Assembly: GCF_037038585.1 (NCBI RefSeq)
Contig: NC_092524.1
Coordinates: 67,630,552-67,694,551, forward strand
Source of the DNA: Patagioenas fasciata
Taxonomy: Eukaryota; Chordata; Aves; Columbiformes; Columbidae
Length of the DNA: 64,000 nt
Reading direction: 5' to 3'
This document shows, one piece after another, positions 11,001 to 19,286 of this stretch. The first letter of the stretch is position 1. Every line of letters begins with the position of its first letter. The notes under the pieces are model-generated. The model was given only the letters and a program-made list of their open reading frames with translations, did no database searches and was not told the DNA's origin. The translations under genes were made by a program, and so were the position numbers.

Positions 11001-14000
11001 GCTGGAAGCTTTGCTGTTTGTTGCTGTACATCATCCTTGCAATTAAGAAAAGGGTCATTTTGGCCTGTGCCCCACTCTGAAGAGGAGTTACTGCAGAAGA
11101 TGAACCTTTATTGTTTTTATTCTAACACATGGCATCTGCAGCCACTCCATGCTTTCTGAAGCAGCGAGCACATCTTCTGCTTGATATTCAATATCCAATT
11201 ATTGTTTTATTTTCTTTTCAGAGGCTTGCACAGCCTCAGGATTTGAGTCTTGTTTGCACCTTACAAAGACACCACTCCAAGTTGCAGGGGGTTGTAACTC
11301 TGCCTTCCACCTACCTGCTGAACTGCTGGTGAGTGAGAACCAAGCCTTCCAGCCAGATGGGGAACCTCACATCACAGCTCCCAACCATGTTCTGGATCTT
11401 GAAGTCCAGGAACTTAGCAGGGAACCCAAGCTTTTGCACCACGCGTGCGTATTTTCTGGCTGCGAGCCGCGATTGCTCCTCACTGAAGGAAGAGCAGAAG
11501 GGGAAAAGCAGCTTCAATTAGTGCTTTCTTCTGCTGTCAAGCTGAAAGTCAGTTTAGAGCCACCACCGTGCTAATCTATCCTCCAGAAAAAGAGCTGCTA
11601 CTACTCAAAATAGCAAACATGTCTCCCCAGAACCACTTCACTGAGGTACAAGGAAAACGATGCTTTGTCATTCGCTTTCCTGTGGTCTGTTTGGACAGAC
11701 TGGAACATGTTGCATCACTCAGGAGTTCCCCTCTTCAGAGGTTTCTTTCTCAATTCCTTACAACAGCTTCTCAAAGCTGATCCAAGAGATGGACCACAAA
11801 CACCAGTACAATCATCTGGCTAGTTGGGGATGATGGTAGGGGTTAGAGAAGAAGTTTCCTAAGCTGTAAGTTAATGCATTATGTCATTGACACTTCAGAA
11901 ACACAAAAACCAAGGCAGCTGCTTGGAGAGGAGGAGACTGAGGGGTGACCTCATTAATGGTTATAAATATGCAAAGGGTGAGTGTCAGGAGGATGGAGCC
12001 AGGCTCTTCTCAGTGACAACCAATGATAGGACAAGGGGCAATGGGTGCAAACTGGAACACAAGAGGTTCCACTTAAATTTGAGAAGAAACTTGTTCCTGG
12101 TGAGGGTGTCAGAGCCTGGCCCAGGCTGCCCAGGGAGGTTGTGGAGTCTCCTTCTGTGCAGCCATTCAAACCCGCCTGGACACCTTCCTGTGGAACCTCA
12201 GCTGGGTGTTCCTGCTCCATGGGGGATTGCACTGGATGAGCTTTCCAGGGCCCTTCCAATCCCTCGCATTCTGGGATTCTGCTGAAATTGGGGGAAAAGA
12301 CCTTCCAAGCACAGAAATAATCTCTACTTTTCTCCAATTCCCCTTTTCTCTAGAGGCAGATGTATTGAGTACTGAACACAGACACTGAAGAGAGACTTGA
12401 CAGACATAAGTTACATCCCAACTTGCTTTAAAGTCTGTGAGAAATGCAAATAACCCCTTAACAATTCCTGGGCATTTCAGCAGCTTTTCCGCTAGTGCTC
12501 ACTCAACTCAATCTGTGTTCAAGTACAGAAGCAGACAGTTCAGTAATTACTAAGCTACCATCATTAAGCTCAACTTTTTCAAAACTAGTGCTTTTTTTCT
12601 TGCAATTATGACAGCCCTGTGCTAGATAATTTCAACAAGGTTTTCTAACTTATTTCATCAGAATGTAGGCATAGCTACGAGATCCAGACTTTTAGAGAGA
12701 AGGAAAAAACCGACCAACCTTTTAGCTCCTGTGCAGACCATTTTTCCTGAACTGAAGATGAGGGCTGTTGTTCGTGGTTCCCTGATTCTCATGATGACAG
12801 CAGCAAACCTCTACAAATTCAAAGGAAGACGTCGCAGTCCAGCTGAGGGATTTAGCCGGTACCGTATCACTGTTCATTCTTTCAGGAATTGTCACTTTTA
12901 AAGCTCAACACAGCATGCATTTACTTTGTCTAAGTGGGTTTTTTCACTACCCCAAATTATTTCCCACCCCCCCCAGGACAAGGGGGCTTAAGCCTGCAGT
13001 CACAGGACCACTGCTTTGCCCCTTGTATTTCGTTGAGCAGTCTGAAATCACCCACAGAAACCCAATCTGTTCCCAGTAAGTTTCTACAGTCTAGATCACT
13101 TGCTAGAGTTATCATGTAATAGTCTGACTCCAGTAATGTTCTTCAATTCAGGCATGAGTTTTAACCCCTTCAGTGAGGGCTGCTTGAGCCCTTTCAGCTG
13201 TAGGTAGCTGGCCACAAGTGGGAGAATTAATCTCCTTTCTTAAATAGCTTGGTAACATCCCATTACTAGGGTTTTATTCCAAGGAAAATAAATAACATCC
13301 TTGTGGTCCCCTGTATTTCTTTTAATCTAGAAGGCCCAAGCTGCAGAATTTTGTGTCTTTTTGCTATTGGCCAAGACAGTGCGATTAGAAAAGAGACAAA
13401 GCTCATGGTGAGTCTATATGTTAGAATCCAGCAGCACTGAGAAAAGGGAGACACAGGTAAAGCTTTGGGTCTTTAAGACTTACCTTTGGGTTATACTCTG
13501 CATTTCTGGCATGCAGAGCTATGTTCTTCAGATCTAGTTTACAAGCCAAGTTTACAGTCGACACTATATTCCTGAGGAATAAGAGAGGAATTCTCTTATT
13601 GCAAAAGCAAGCCACTGCAGAGCCCACCCCCAACGTTAATAGCTTAACATGAAGTCACACTCCAGTTAATAATTGCCATCAACTAATTTCCTGCCTACCT
13701 CTTTCCCACTCTAATATTAAGCTACTTTTGGCAAAACTTAAGCAATTCAATACCAAAATTACAGTTTCTCACGGGAGGAGATATAACAAGGTATGAAATT
13801 ATTAGTCCCCGAATACTAAAGTTTGTGTGTCTTCCAAGAACTATGTCACTGAGGTCTTTTACAGCTTTGAATCAAACCATTACCAAGTGCTGACAGAGTT
13901 ACTACAGCACTTCAAGGTAGGAAAAGGTATTTTATTCTCTACAGGTATCAACTACTCCATAAATGCTCTAGCCTAGGCAGGACAGGATCTACCAAGGCCA

Positions 14001-17000
14001 GAATTACTATCACTTCTTTCTGTGGCCCTTTCTCTTGCTCAGTTCAGACTGACATCTGTAAAGCCCTGGAGTCTGCTGTCATCCTTAACATCCTCCTTGC
14101 TGGACAAAATCCTCCTTTGCAAGTATTTTTGTCCTGCAGACTGTGGTGAGCAGCAGCATGTACTATACATAAACAGCTTCTGTCAAACACTTCTCCCATG
14201 GGGAGACTTCATCTCCTGTCTCCCAGAAGGGACCTTTCCCCCTTAACCAGCCAGAGGCATTTCAGATACTTACCCAGCATATTTACCAAGCTCACTCTCC
14301 CCTGTTTTGCTCAGCTAGGTATTGTTCTATGCCACTTTCTGTTTATGTGTTGTGCTGATCAGCACAATATCTAGTTGCCTTCTGATATTATCAGTTCATT
14401 TGCTTCACCTCTTATCAAAGAGGAATAGCTGCACCTCTACTTTTTTTTGAGTGGGTTTATTTAAGACCAAACCATGATTGCTACAATCTCCAAATGAGAA
14501 GTCAGAAGAGTGCTCAAGTGAAACTATGACTATTTCATATATATAGCATATACAATACATAAACTTACTGTAACTGAGGAACTATGCCAGAGCTTTCTGA
14601 TGCAGATGTCACTGGGGTCATCGGAGTCATTGGTGTCAAAGGGCATGAGTCAGATGCTTCAGGAGATGGTTGAGTTGCATCTGGGTACGAAAGGCTGCTT
14701 TCATCCATGCCACTGCTATCCTCATTTCTTGGTATTGACCCATCAAGTTCTTCTTGCATTTCATTACCATCTTTGGAGAGATTTTGCTCTTTGTCATCTT
14801 GGGTGATATCTGCAAGAAAGCTGAGATCCACGGTGGAGAAGTCTGTAGGAAGCTCTTTGGGCTGATTAAATTGAGAACTGAACAACCCATCTTCAGTTGC
14901 TTGAATTGGAAGGTCTACATCGTAAGGGCTCATGGGAGTAAACAGCTGAAGACTGGTGGAGAGGTCATCCTTGAATTAAAAAAAAGTGTCATTAAGGATC
15001 TTGCATTAAAACATTAATTGGGAGACTACATTAAGATCAATCTTTTATTCACTTAGGAGTTTCAGTCATCTTTCCCCATACATATTATAGCAAAGGATAG
15101 TCTTAAGTTTTGAGAGCATGCCATTTGCTTGTCTATCAGCATATAAAAATCCAGATAGCTTCTAAAGCAGAGATATGCATTTCCCCACCACACTTCAAAG
15201 GCAGTCTAGAGTACTCCTATAATACCACAACCTGGGAAATACTATATATTGTACCTCCAGCAGTGACTGGAGGAACAGTGTTGGCACCTTGCCCTCCACA
15301 GCTGTTGCCGTGCCTCAGTTCTGCACATAACCAACACCATCCCTCATGACTTTTTCCAGGGAATTTTCTGGCTGGATTCAACTCCCATTCAGTATATTAC
15401 TGTTTCCTCTACTTGCTACCAGGGTACAGTGTCAGTGTTGTGCTGGGTTTATGCAACAGAGGGCAGCAGCTCACAGAATCACAAAGAGTTTCTTCTTTTC
15501 AGCTGCTGGAGGTCACCAGATTGGTTTGAGACACAGTCAGCAAAGCCAGCATCCTTTCCCAGAACAAGCATGCAACATAACTGCACATTCTTGCATACTA
15601 ATGTCCTTCTTCATCAGGTATTTATTATTGATAACTATAATATTGAGGAGGCAAGAGTCTAGGAAAGGATTTATTCCCTTATGCATTAAACCTCTAGTTA
15701 GTGGAAATCTTCTTCCAAGAAGGTGGTTTCTGCCAGTATCCACCACAGGTGACAGCTTGGACCAGGTGATCCATACAAGAGGTTTTGTGCTCATTCAAGC
15801 ATTTTTGGGATTGAGACACAGAAGGACTTAAAATACAAGCACAAATCAGAATGGGGAAAGCGCACAAGACCGAGACCCTCAAGTTGGCAGCAACTTCCTG
15901 AGCTCGAGCGGCATTTCCAGATTGATGGTTTCTAGCCCTGAGCTAGTGCTGCTCTAGCTTCTGTGCTAATTAACTCAATGAACACAACCACACACACAGA
16001 GATCTCTGCTGCCACTTATCTGCCAGTATATTTGTCTGTAGGCACTTGGAAAACCCTCACCAAGAGACAAATCCTCCCAGAGAACCCTTGCTAGCTTGAA
16101 TACTGACATGATCAGGTCTAGCTTTGAAAGCATCATGAATATCCAGGTTCAAAACTTGCTTCTAAAACTGACTTCTAGGTGCAGAGCCCCATACGAGATC
16201 ATTTAGGGCAGAAGGCTACTGAATAAAACTAAGTACACCTTAACACCTCAGCTCTTCAGGAAACAGGACCCAGGAGCACTATCTGAGCATTGAGAGGTCA
16301 GATACAAATGCATTAACAGTTACAAATAACAATATGCTATGGAATAGCTAAAATACACCTGTTTAAAACAGATATTCTTCCAGTTAGCAACAGGGAAAGG
16401 AAGGCACAATCTCTGCAAGGCCTTCAGTGGACTAAGGCTTATTGGAGCTAATTAGGAAGTTTTGTATGAACTGTGATGCAGAGAAGGTGGCACAAGAAAG
16501 CCTCATCACTGTGAGCCTGTAGGACTGCTCACACATCATAGCAGAGGCATCGGAGGATATAAGAAATACAAAAGAGATGTAAAGCAGACAGTTTGTGGCA
16601 TAGCTTAAAGAAAGAAGCTGATGGAGAAATGGTAGCCTGGAAGCATTAAACAGCTGAAAAGCAAATCAAGAAAAGCATCAGAGAAGTAAACTGCATAAAG
16701 GAGATAGGAAGATTTGCTTTCTCTTTCTTTCACATCAAGTTTTCACAAAATTGGTCAGGGAAAAATAAAGCCTTTATAGGGTTAAGTGCTGGGGAAGATT
16801 GCCTTCTTGTTAGCCAGATGCTCAGAGGCTGTGAAAGGGGGCACAAGACCATGTTTATATCAGGCTGGCTGCCAAGGGCTATTGCTATAGACTCTGGGTT
16901 AATTAACTCCACTGAAGGCCCCGTCAACTGCATAGCTTTGGACATCTCCCAGCAGCCCCAGGAAGGAGATTTCACACATAGATCCTGTCTGAGATCACTC

Positions 17001-18135
17001 CAGTTTGGGGCAGCTCAAGGGGAAACAGCCCTTTTCACTCCCACTGCAGGAATCCCTGCAAGCCAGGTACACACAAATCAAATCCAGCTGCTTTAAGCAA
17101 CACACTCAGGTTTTTTTTCCTTTCTGCAGTGGTATCCCACACATTGTTGCTATTATCAAGTATCCCAGCAAGCTCGAAATACAAAAAGCTCAGCAGCATT
17201 TGTAAAACCCTGGTTATACCTCACCATGTTATATACTTTATAGGGCCATGTGCAGAGTGCTGTACCGACTGCCACTGGGAAGACTCTGGATTTAAACAGC
17301 CTGTGCAAAAATGATTTTCTGAGCTGAAAAACAATTTACAAAAGGAGGCACATAAACAAGTCGTGTTCCTATGTAACCTCATCCAGGTGTTTCTGCTCCA
17401 GCAGGGGGATTAGACTGATCTTTTGAGGACCCTTCCAATCCCCAACATTCTGTGATTCTGTGTGATTCCCTGGGTGAAGATGATGCCCAGCTATCAAGTC
17501 CAAATCTCTCCAGTCCCTCACCCTGTTGCCTCTACAAGCACTGCAGCCCAGGATGGCTGTTTCATATAGAAAACCCCCAAATTTTTGCAAACATTTACCA
17601 ACCAGCATGAAGAGATGTGAGCCCCCTGCCCCCCTCAGTGCCAAGACACTGTGGTACACAGCCTAGCCCTCACAACCACCACTCCAAAGCAAGACTTCAG
17701 GCACAGCAGCAGATGAGAAAAACCTCCCCCAGCACAGAGCCCCTCCAGGGCTTCTCCATCCTCCCAGCAGCTCTGAAACACTATATCCCAGTATCACCCA
17801 ATCTAAGGCCGGACTGGAGATGGCGACCAGGCGGTCCGGGGGCAGAGAGGAGCTCCGCAGGGCGGCAAAATTCACTGAGCAGCCCAGCTTAACCAAGCCC
17901 AGCTCACGCAGGACTATGCTAGACTTAAGGGGCGGGCGGGGCTTCGCGTTCGCCGCAGCGTTGGTGGTATAGTGGTGAGCATAGCTGCCTTCCAAGCAGT
18001 TGACCCGGGTTCGATTCCCGGCCAACGCAGCTCCAAATATTGTTTTCTCTTAATGCTACTTTTTAATCATTTTCCCTGCCCTACCTGCCCACTGCAACGC
18101 TCCAGGTACCGCTCCAGCGGCGACACGCCGTCCAT
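7939..18135 (-). CDS. TBPL2: TBPL2 (TATA-box binding protein like 2 / TRF3), seven coding exons
   Basis: TBPL2 is the TBP paralogue that works mainly in oocytes and early germ cells, where it recognises TATA promoters together with TFIIA and TFIIB. The coding exons, all minus strand, are 18085-18135, 14569-14969, 13484-13571, 12719-12810, 11315-11482, 9446-9540 and 7939-8018. They join in phase to 975 bases: 324 residues plus TAA. Residues 1-150 form the divergent N-terminal domain, ending in [10 protein letters not shown] just before SGIVPQLQ. Residues from about 145 to 324 form the TBP saddle of two repeats. The four DNA-intercalating phenylalanines are present at 182, 199, 273 and 290, with the same spacing as in human TBP. 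The N terminus (YLERCSGQ then DDLS) matches human TBPL2 rather than TBP. One oddity is Trp254 where TBPs have Arg. A tRNA gene lies antisense in intron 1. Confidence 0.95.
8019..9445 (-). other. TBPL2: TBPL2 intron 6
   Basis: About 1.4 kb between exons 6 and 7. It is AT-rich unique sequence with a short AT palindromic patch near 8484-8510. I recognise no repeat family or RNA gene. Confidence 0.8.
9446..9540 (-). CDS. TBPL2: TBPL2 coding exon 6
   Basis: The acceptor is GAAACAG|CTAC and the donor ACTG|GTAAGT. The exon encodes residues 267-299, [13 protein letters not shown] followed by [14 protein letters not shown], and carries the second-repeat intercalating residues Phe273 and Phe290. It is essentially identical to the vertebrate TBP core. 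Confidence 0.96.
10720..10782 (-). mobile_element. CR1 LINE 3' end, short fragment
   Basis: The plus strand reads CATAGAATCACACAATAG, then a GGAAGGGACCTTTAAAGCTC segment and AGCCCAATCCCC, the reverse complement of a typical CR1 3' terminus. Only about 60 bp survive. Confidence 0.75.
10780..10902. mobile_element. Probable hAT (Charlie-like) DNA transposon terminus
   Basis: In reverse complement the sequence ending at 10902 begins CAGGGGTGTCCAACTCATTT and continues TTCACTGGGGGC, which resembles the terminal inverted repeat of vertebrate hAT-Charlie elements. The other terminus was not found, so the left limit is a guess. It is probably an old truncated MITE-like copy. Confidence 0.4.
11315..11482 (-). 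CDS. TBPL2: TBPL2 coding exon 5
   Basis: The acceptor is CCTTCAG|TGAGG and the donor AGCAG|GTAGGT. The exon encodes residues 211-267: [34 protein letters not shown] and [19 protein letters not shown]. It joins the two TBP repeats through the basic helix of repeat 1. Codon 254 is TGG (Trp) where vertebrate and yeast TBPs have Arg in FPIRLEGL. Confidence 0.96.
11483..12718 (-). other. TBPL2: TBPL2 intron 4
   Basis: About 1.2 kb between exons 4 and 5. It contains a CR1 3' fragment in antisense orientation (11915-12283); the remainder is unique AT-rich sequence. Confidence 0.8.
11915..12283 (+). mobile_element. CR1 LINE 3' fragment
   Basis: Plus-oriented CR1 with the usual order: GGAGACTGAGGGGTGACCTC, the GGACAAGGGGCAATGGG segment, CAGCCTGGCCCAGGCTGCCC-like sequence and the terminal GGGCCCTTCCAATCCCTC with ATTCTGGGATTCTG tail. 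It is antisense to TBPL2 and of the same subfamily as the copies at 3624-3888 and 55469-56004. Confidence 0.88.
12719..12810 (-). CDS. TBPL2: TBPL2 coding exon 4
   Basis: The acceptor is TTTGTAG|AGGTTT and the donor AAAAG|GTTGGT. The exon encodes residues 181-210, [19 protein letters not shown] and [11 protein letters not shown], with the first-repeat intercalating residues Phe182 and Phe199. The donor GTTGGT is weaker than the others in the gene. Confidence 0.95.
12811..13483 (-). other. TBPL2: TBPL2 intron 3
   Basis: About 670 bp of unique sequence between exons 3 and 4, with a short C-run near 12965. I see no repeat or RNA gene. Confidence 0.8.
13484..13571 (-). CDS. TBPL2: TBPL2 coding exon 3
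   Basis: The acceptor is ATTCCTCAG|GAAT and the donor CAAAG|GTAAGT. The first base completes Gln151; residues 152-180 read [15 protein letters not shown] then [14 protein letters not shown], the first strand and helix of TBP repeat 1. Confidence 0.96.
13572..14568 (-). other. TBPL2: TBPL2 intron 2
   Basis: About 1 kb between exons 2 and 3. It is unique AT-rich sequence with nothing further that I recognise. Confidence 0.8.
14569..14969 (-). CDS. TBPL2: TBPL2 coding exon 2 (N-terminal domain)
   Basis: The acceptor is TTAATTCAAG|GATGAC behind a T-rich tract and the donor TTACA|GTAAGT. The exon encodes residues 18-151 in frame with exon 1. The start [17 protein letters not shown] aligns with human [27 protein letters not shown] matches human FSSVDLSFL; the end has the TPM repeats and SGIVPQLQ. 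The acidic and Ser/Pro-rich middle is poorly conserved, as is usual for this domain. Confidence 0.93.
17380..17467 (+). mobile_element. CR1 LINE 3' end fragment
   Basis: The sequence GACCCTTCCAATCCCCAACA followed by ATTCTGTGATTCTGTGTGATTC is the 3' terminus of a CR1 in plus orientation. The upstream part is short and diverged. Confidence 0.75.
17958..18029 (+). tRNA. tRNA-Gly (anticodon TCC)
   Basis: A complete 72-nt tRNA without intron. The acceptor stem GCGTTGG (17958-17964) pairs perfectly with CCAACGC (18022-18028), and A at 18029 is the discriminator base. The anticodon arm GCTGC-CTTCCAA-GCAGT places anticodon TCC at 17991-17993, which reads GGA glycine codons. The B box GGTTCGATTCC (18008-18018) is canonical. 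A TTTT at 18043-18046 serves as Pol III terminator. To my knowledge the sequence equals the standard vertebrate tRNA-Gly-TCC. It is transcribed opposite to TBPL2 and lies wholly in its first intron, 55 bp from the exon 1 donor. It appears intact and functional. Confidence 0.97.
18043..18046 (+). terminator. Pol III terminator of tRNA-Gly
   Basis: TTTT on the plus strand, 14 bases after the mature tRNA end and about 40 bp before TBPL2 exon 1, the usual RNA polymerase III stop. Confidence 0.8.
18085..18135 (-). CDS. TBPL2: TBPL2 coding exon 1 (17 codons)
   Basis: ATG at 18135-18133 opens [17 protein letters not shown] and stops at a CAG|GTAGGG donor in phase 0, matching exon 2, which starts in phase 0. 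Human TBPL2 has MEQEETYLELYLDQCAAQ followed by DG at the same place, so both the YLE.YL..C pattern and the splice position agree. It lies in a CpG-rich patch about 110 bp downstream of a TATA box. The exon is short, but the combined match of start, phase and junction makes it convincing. Confidence 0.88.
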
Positions 18136-18244
18136 AGGCGCAACCGCCCGCCCAAGATCACAAACACCACCCCCCAGTCCCGCTTTAACCCCGCGGTGCC
18201 ACACCAGGTGCAGCTCATCAGAGAGCAGAGCCTCGCACAGCTGG

Positions 18245-18254
18245 CTTTTATATA
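18245..18254 (-). promoter_or_regulatory. TBPL2: Candidate TATA box of TBPL2
   Basis: The minus strand reads TATATAAAAG, fitting the TATAWAWR consensus. It lies about 110 bp upstream of the TBPL2 start codon. A start site 25-30 bp downstream (about 18215-18225) would give a 5' UTR of about 80-90 nt. The match is seen directly; use as a core promoter is inference. Confidence 0.55.
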
Positions 18255-18756
18255 CGATTTTTACCCTTTTGAGCCTTTTTCCTGCCACGCCGGGGTTTAC
18301 CCCATCCTGTAGAAGCAGTGGAGAAATCGGGGTGCTCTCATGCGCTTTACGTGAGCCTCCAAAAGTAGCCTGCTCCCCTCTGCAGGGCTGGAGATAAATG
18401 GGGAGTCAGAGCTGTGACTTCAGGCTTGCAAACGTAATGCTCCACCTCTAGCCGTTGCTTTTTAGCGAGCAGGTGTAATGTGCCCTTAATTTCTCCCACC
18501 TGCTTCATCAAGTGCAACAAGGAACATCTGGTCCTTTGAGAGGAGCCTCAGTCCTAAGTGATAAACCTCAAATTGCAACAAAAGGGCTTGTTCTCAGCTG
18601 GGGCAGTGCTGCTAACCCTGCCTAGGGGGAGGAAACCATCGTTCCTTTCGTTTGCTGCTGTCCTTCCCTTGCAGATATTTTTGCCAGGGGTGTCTCTGTT
18701 CTTGCAGCCCCTGTGAGCAATGATTTAATTTAAGGCCATTCTGTTTTCAAAAAAAC

Positions 18757-19286
18757 TCATGTATTTTGAAACCCCACCTGGAGTTCTGCATCCAGCTCTG
18801 GACCCTCAGCACAGGACACACATGGAGCTGCTGGAGAGGGGCCAGAGGAGCCACAGAAATGATCCGAGGCTGGAACAGCTCTGCTGGGAGGACAGGCTGA
18901 GAGAGCTGGGATGTTCAGCTGGAGAAGAGAAGCTCCAGGGAGACCTTATTGCAGCCTTTCTGTACTTAAAAGGGGCCAATAAGAAAGATGGGGACAGACT
19001 TTTGAGCAGACCCTGTTGTGATAGGACAAGGGGTGATGGTTTTAAACTAAAGGAGGGAGATTCAGGCTGGACATGAGGAAGAAATTGTTGGCCCTGAGGG
19101 TGGTGAGAGCCTGGCCCAGGTTGGCCAGAGAGGTGGTGGCTGAACCATCCCTGGAGACATCCCAGGTCAGGCTGGACGGGGCTCTGAGCAACCTGAGCTG
19201 GTGAAGATGTCCCTGCTCATGGTAGGGGTGGCACTGGGGGAGCTGAGAAGGTCCCTTCCACCCAAACTATTCTGTGATTCTATGTG
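18757..19286 (+). mobile_element. CR1 LINE 3' fragment
   Basis: A 530-bp plus-oriented CR1. It carries CACCTGGAGTTCTGCATCCA, the GGAACAGCTCTGCTGGGAGG segment, a GACAAGGGGTGATGGTTTTA block and the terminal CTATTCTGTGATTCTATG tail. Its 3' half is nearly the same as the copies at 25143-25478 and 40400-40712. Confidence 0.9.

Larger units (their letters stand above)
9541..11314 (-). other. TBPL2: TBPL2 intron 5
   Basis: About 1.8 kb between exons 5 and 6. It contains a short CR1 3' end (10720-10782), a probable hAT transposon terminus ending at 10902 and a perfect 8-bp hairpin (10961-10982). The rest is unique sequence. Confidence 0.8.
14970..18084 (-). other. TBPL2: TBPL2 intron 1, host of a tRNA gene
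   Basis: About 3.1 kb between the 17-codon first exon and exon 2. It holds a short CR1 3' end (17380-17467) and, close to exon 1, the antisense tRNA-Gly gene (17958-18029). The 15000-17370 part is unique sequence without a recognisable gene. The last 300 bp next to exon 1 are CpG-rich. Confidence 0.82.
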
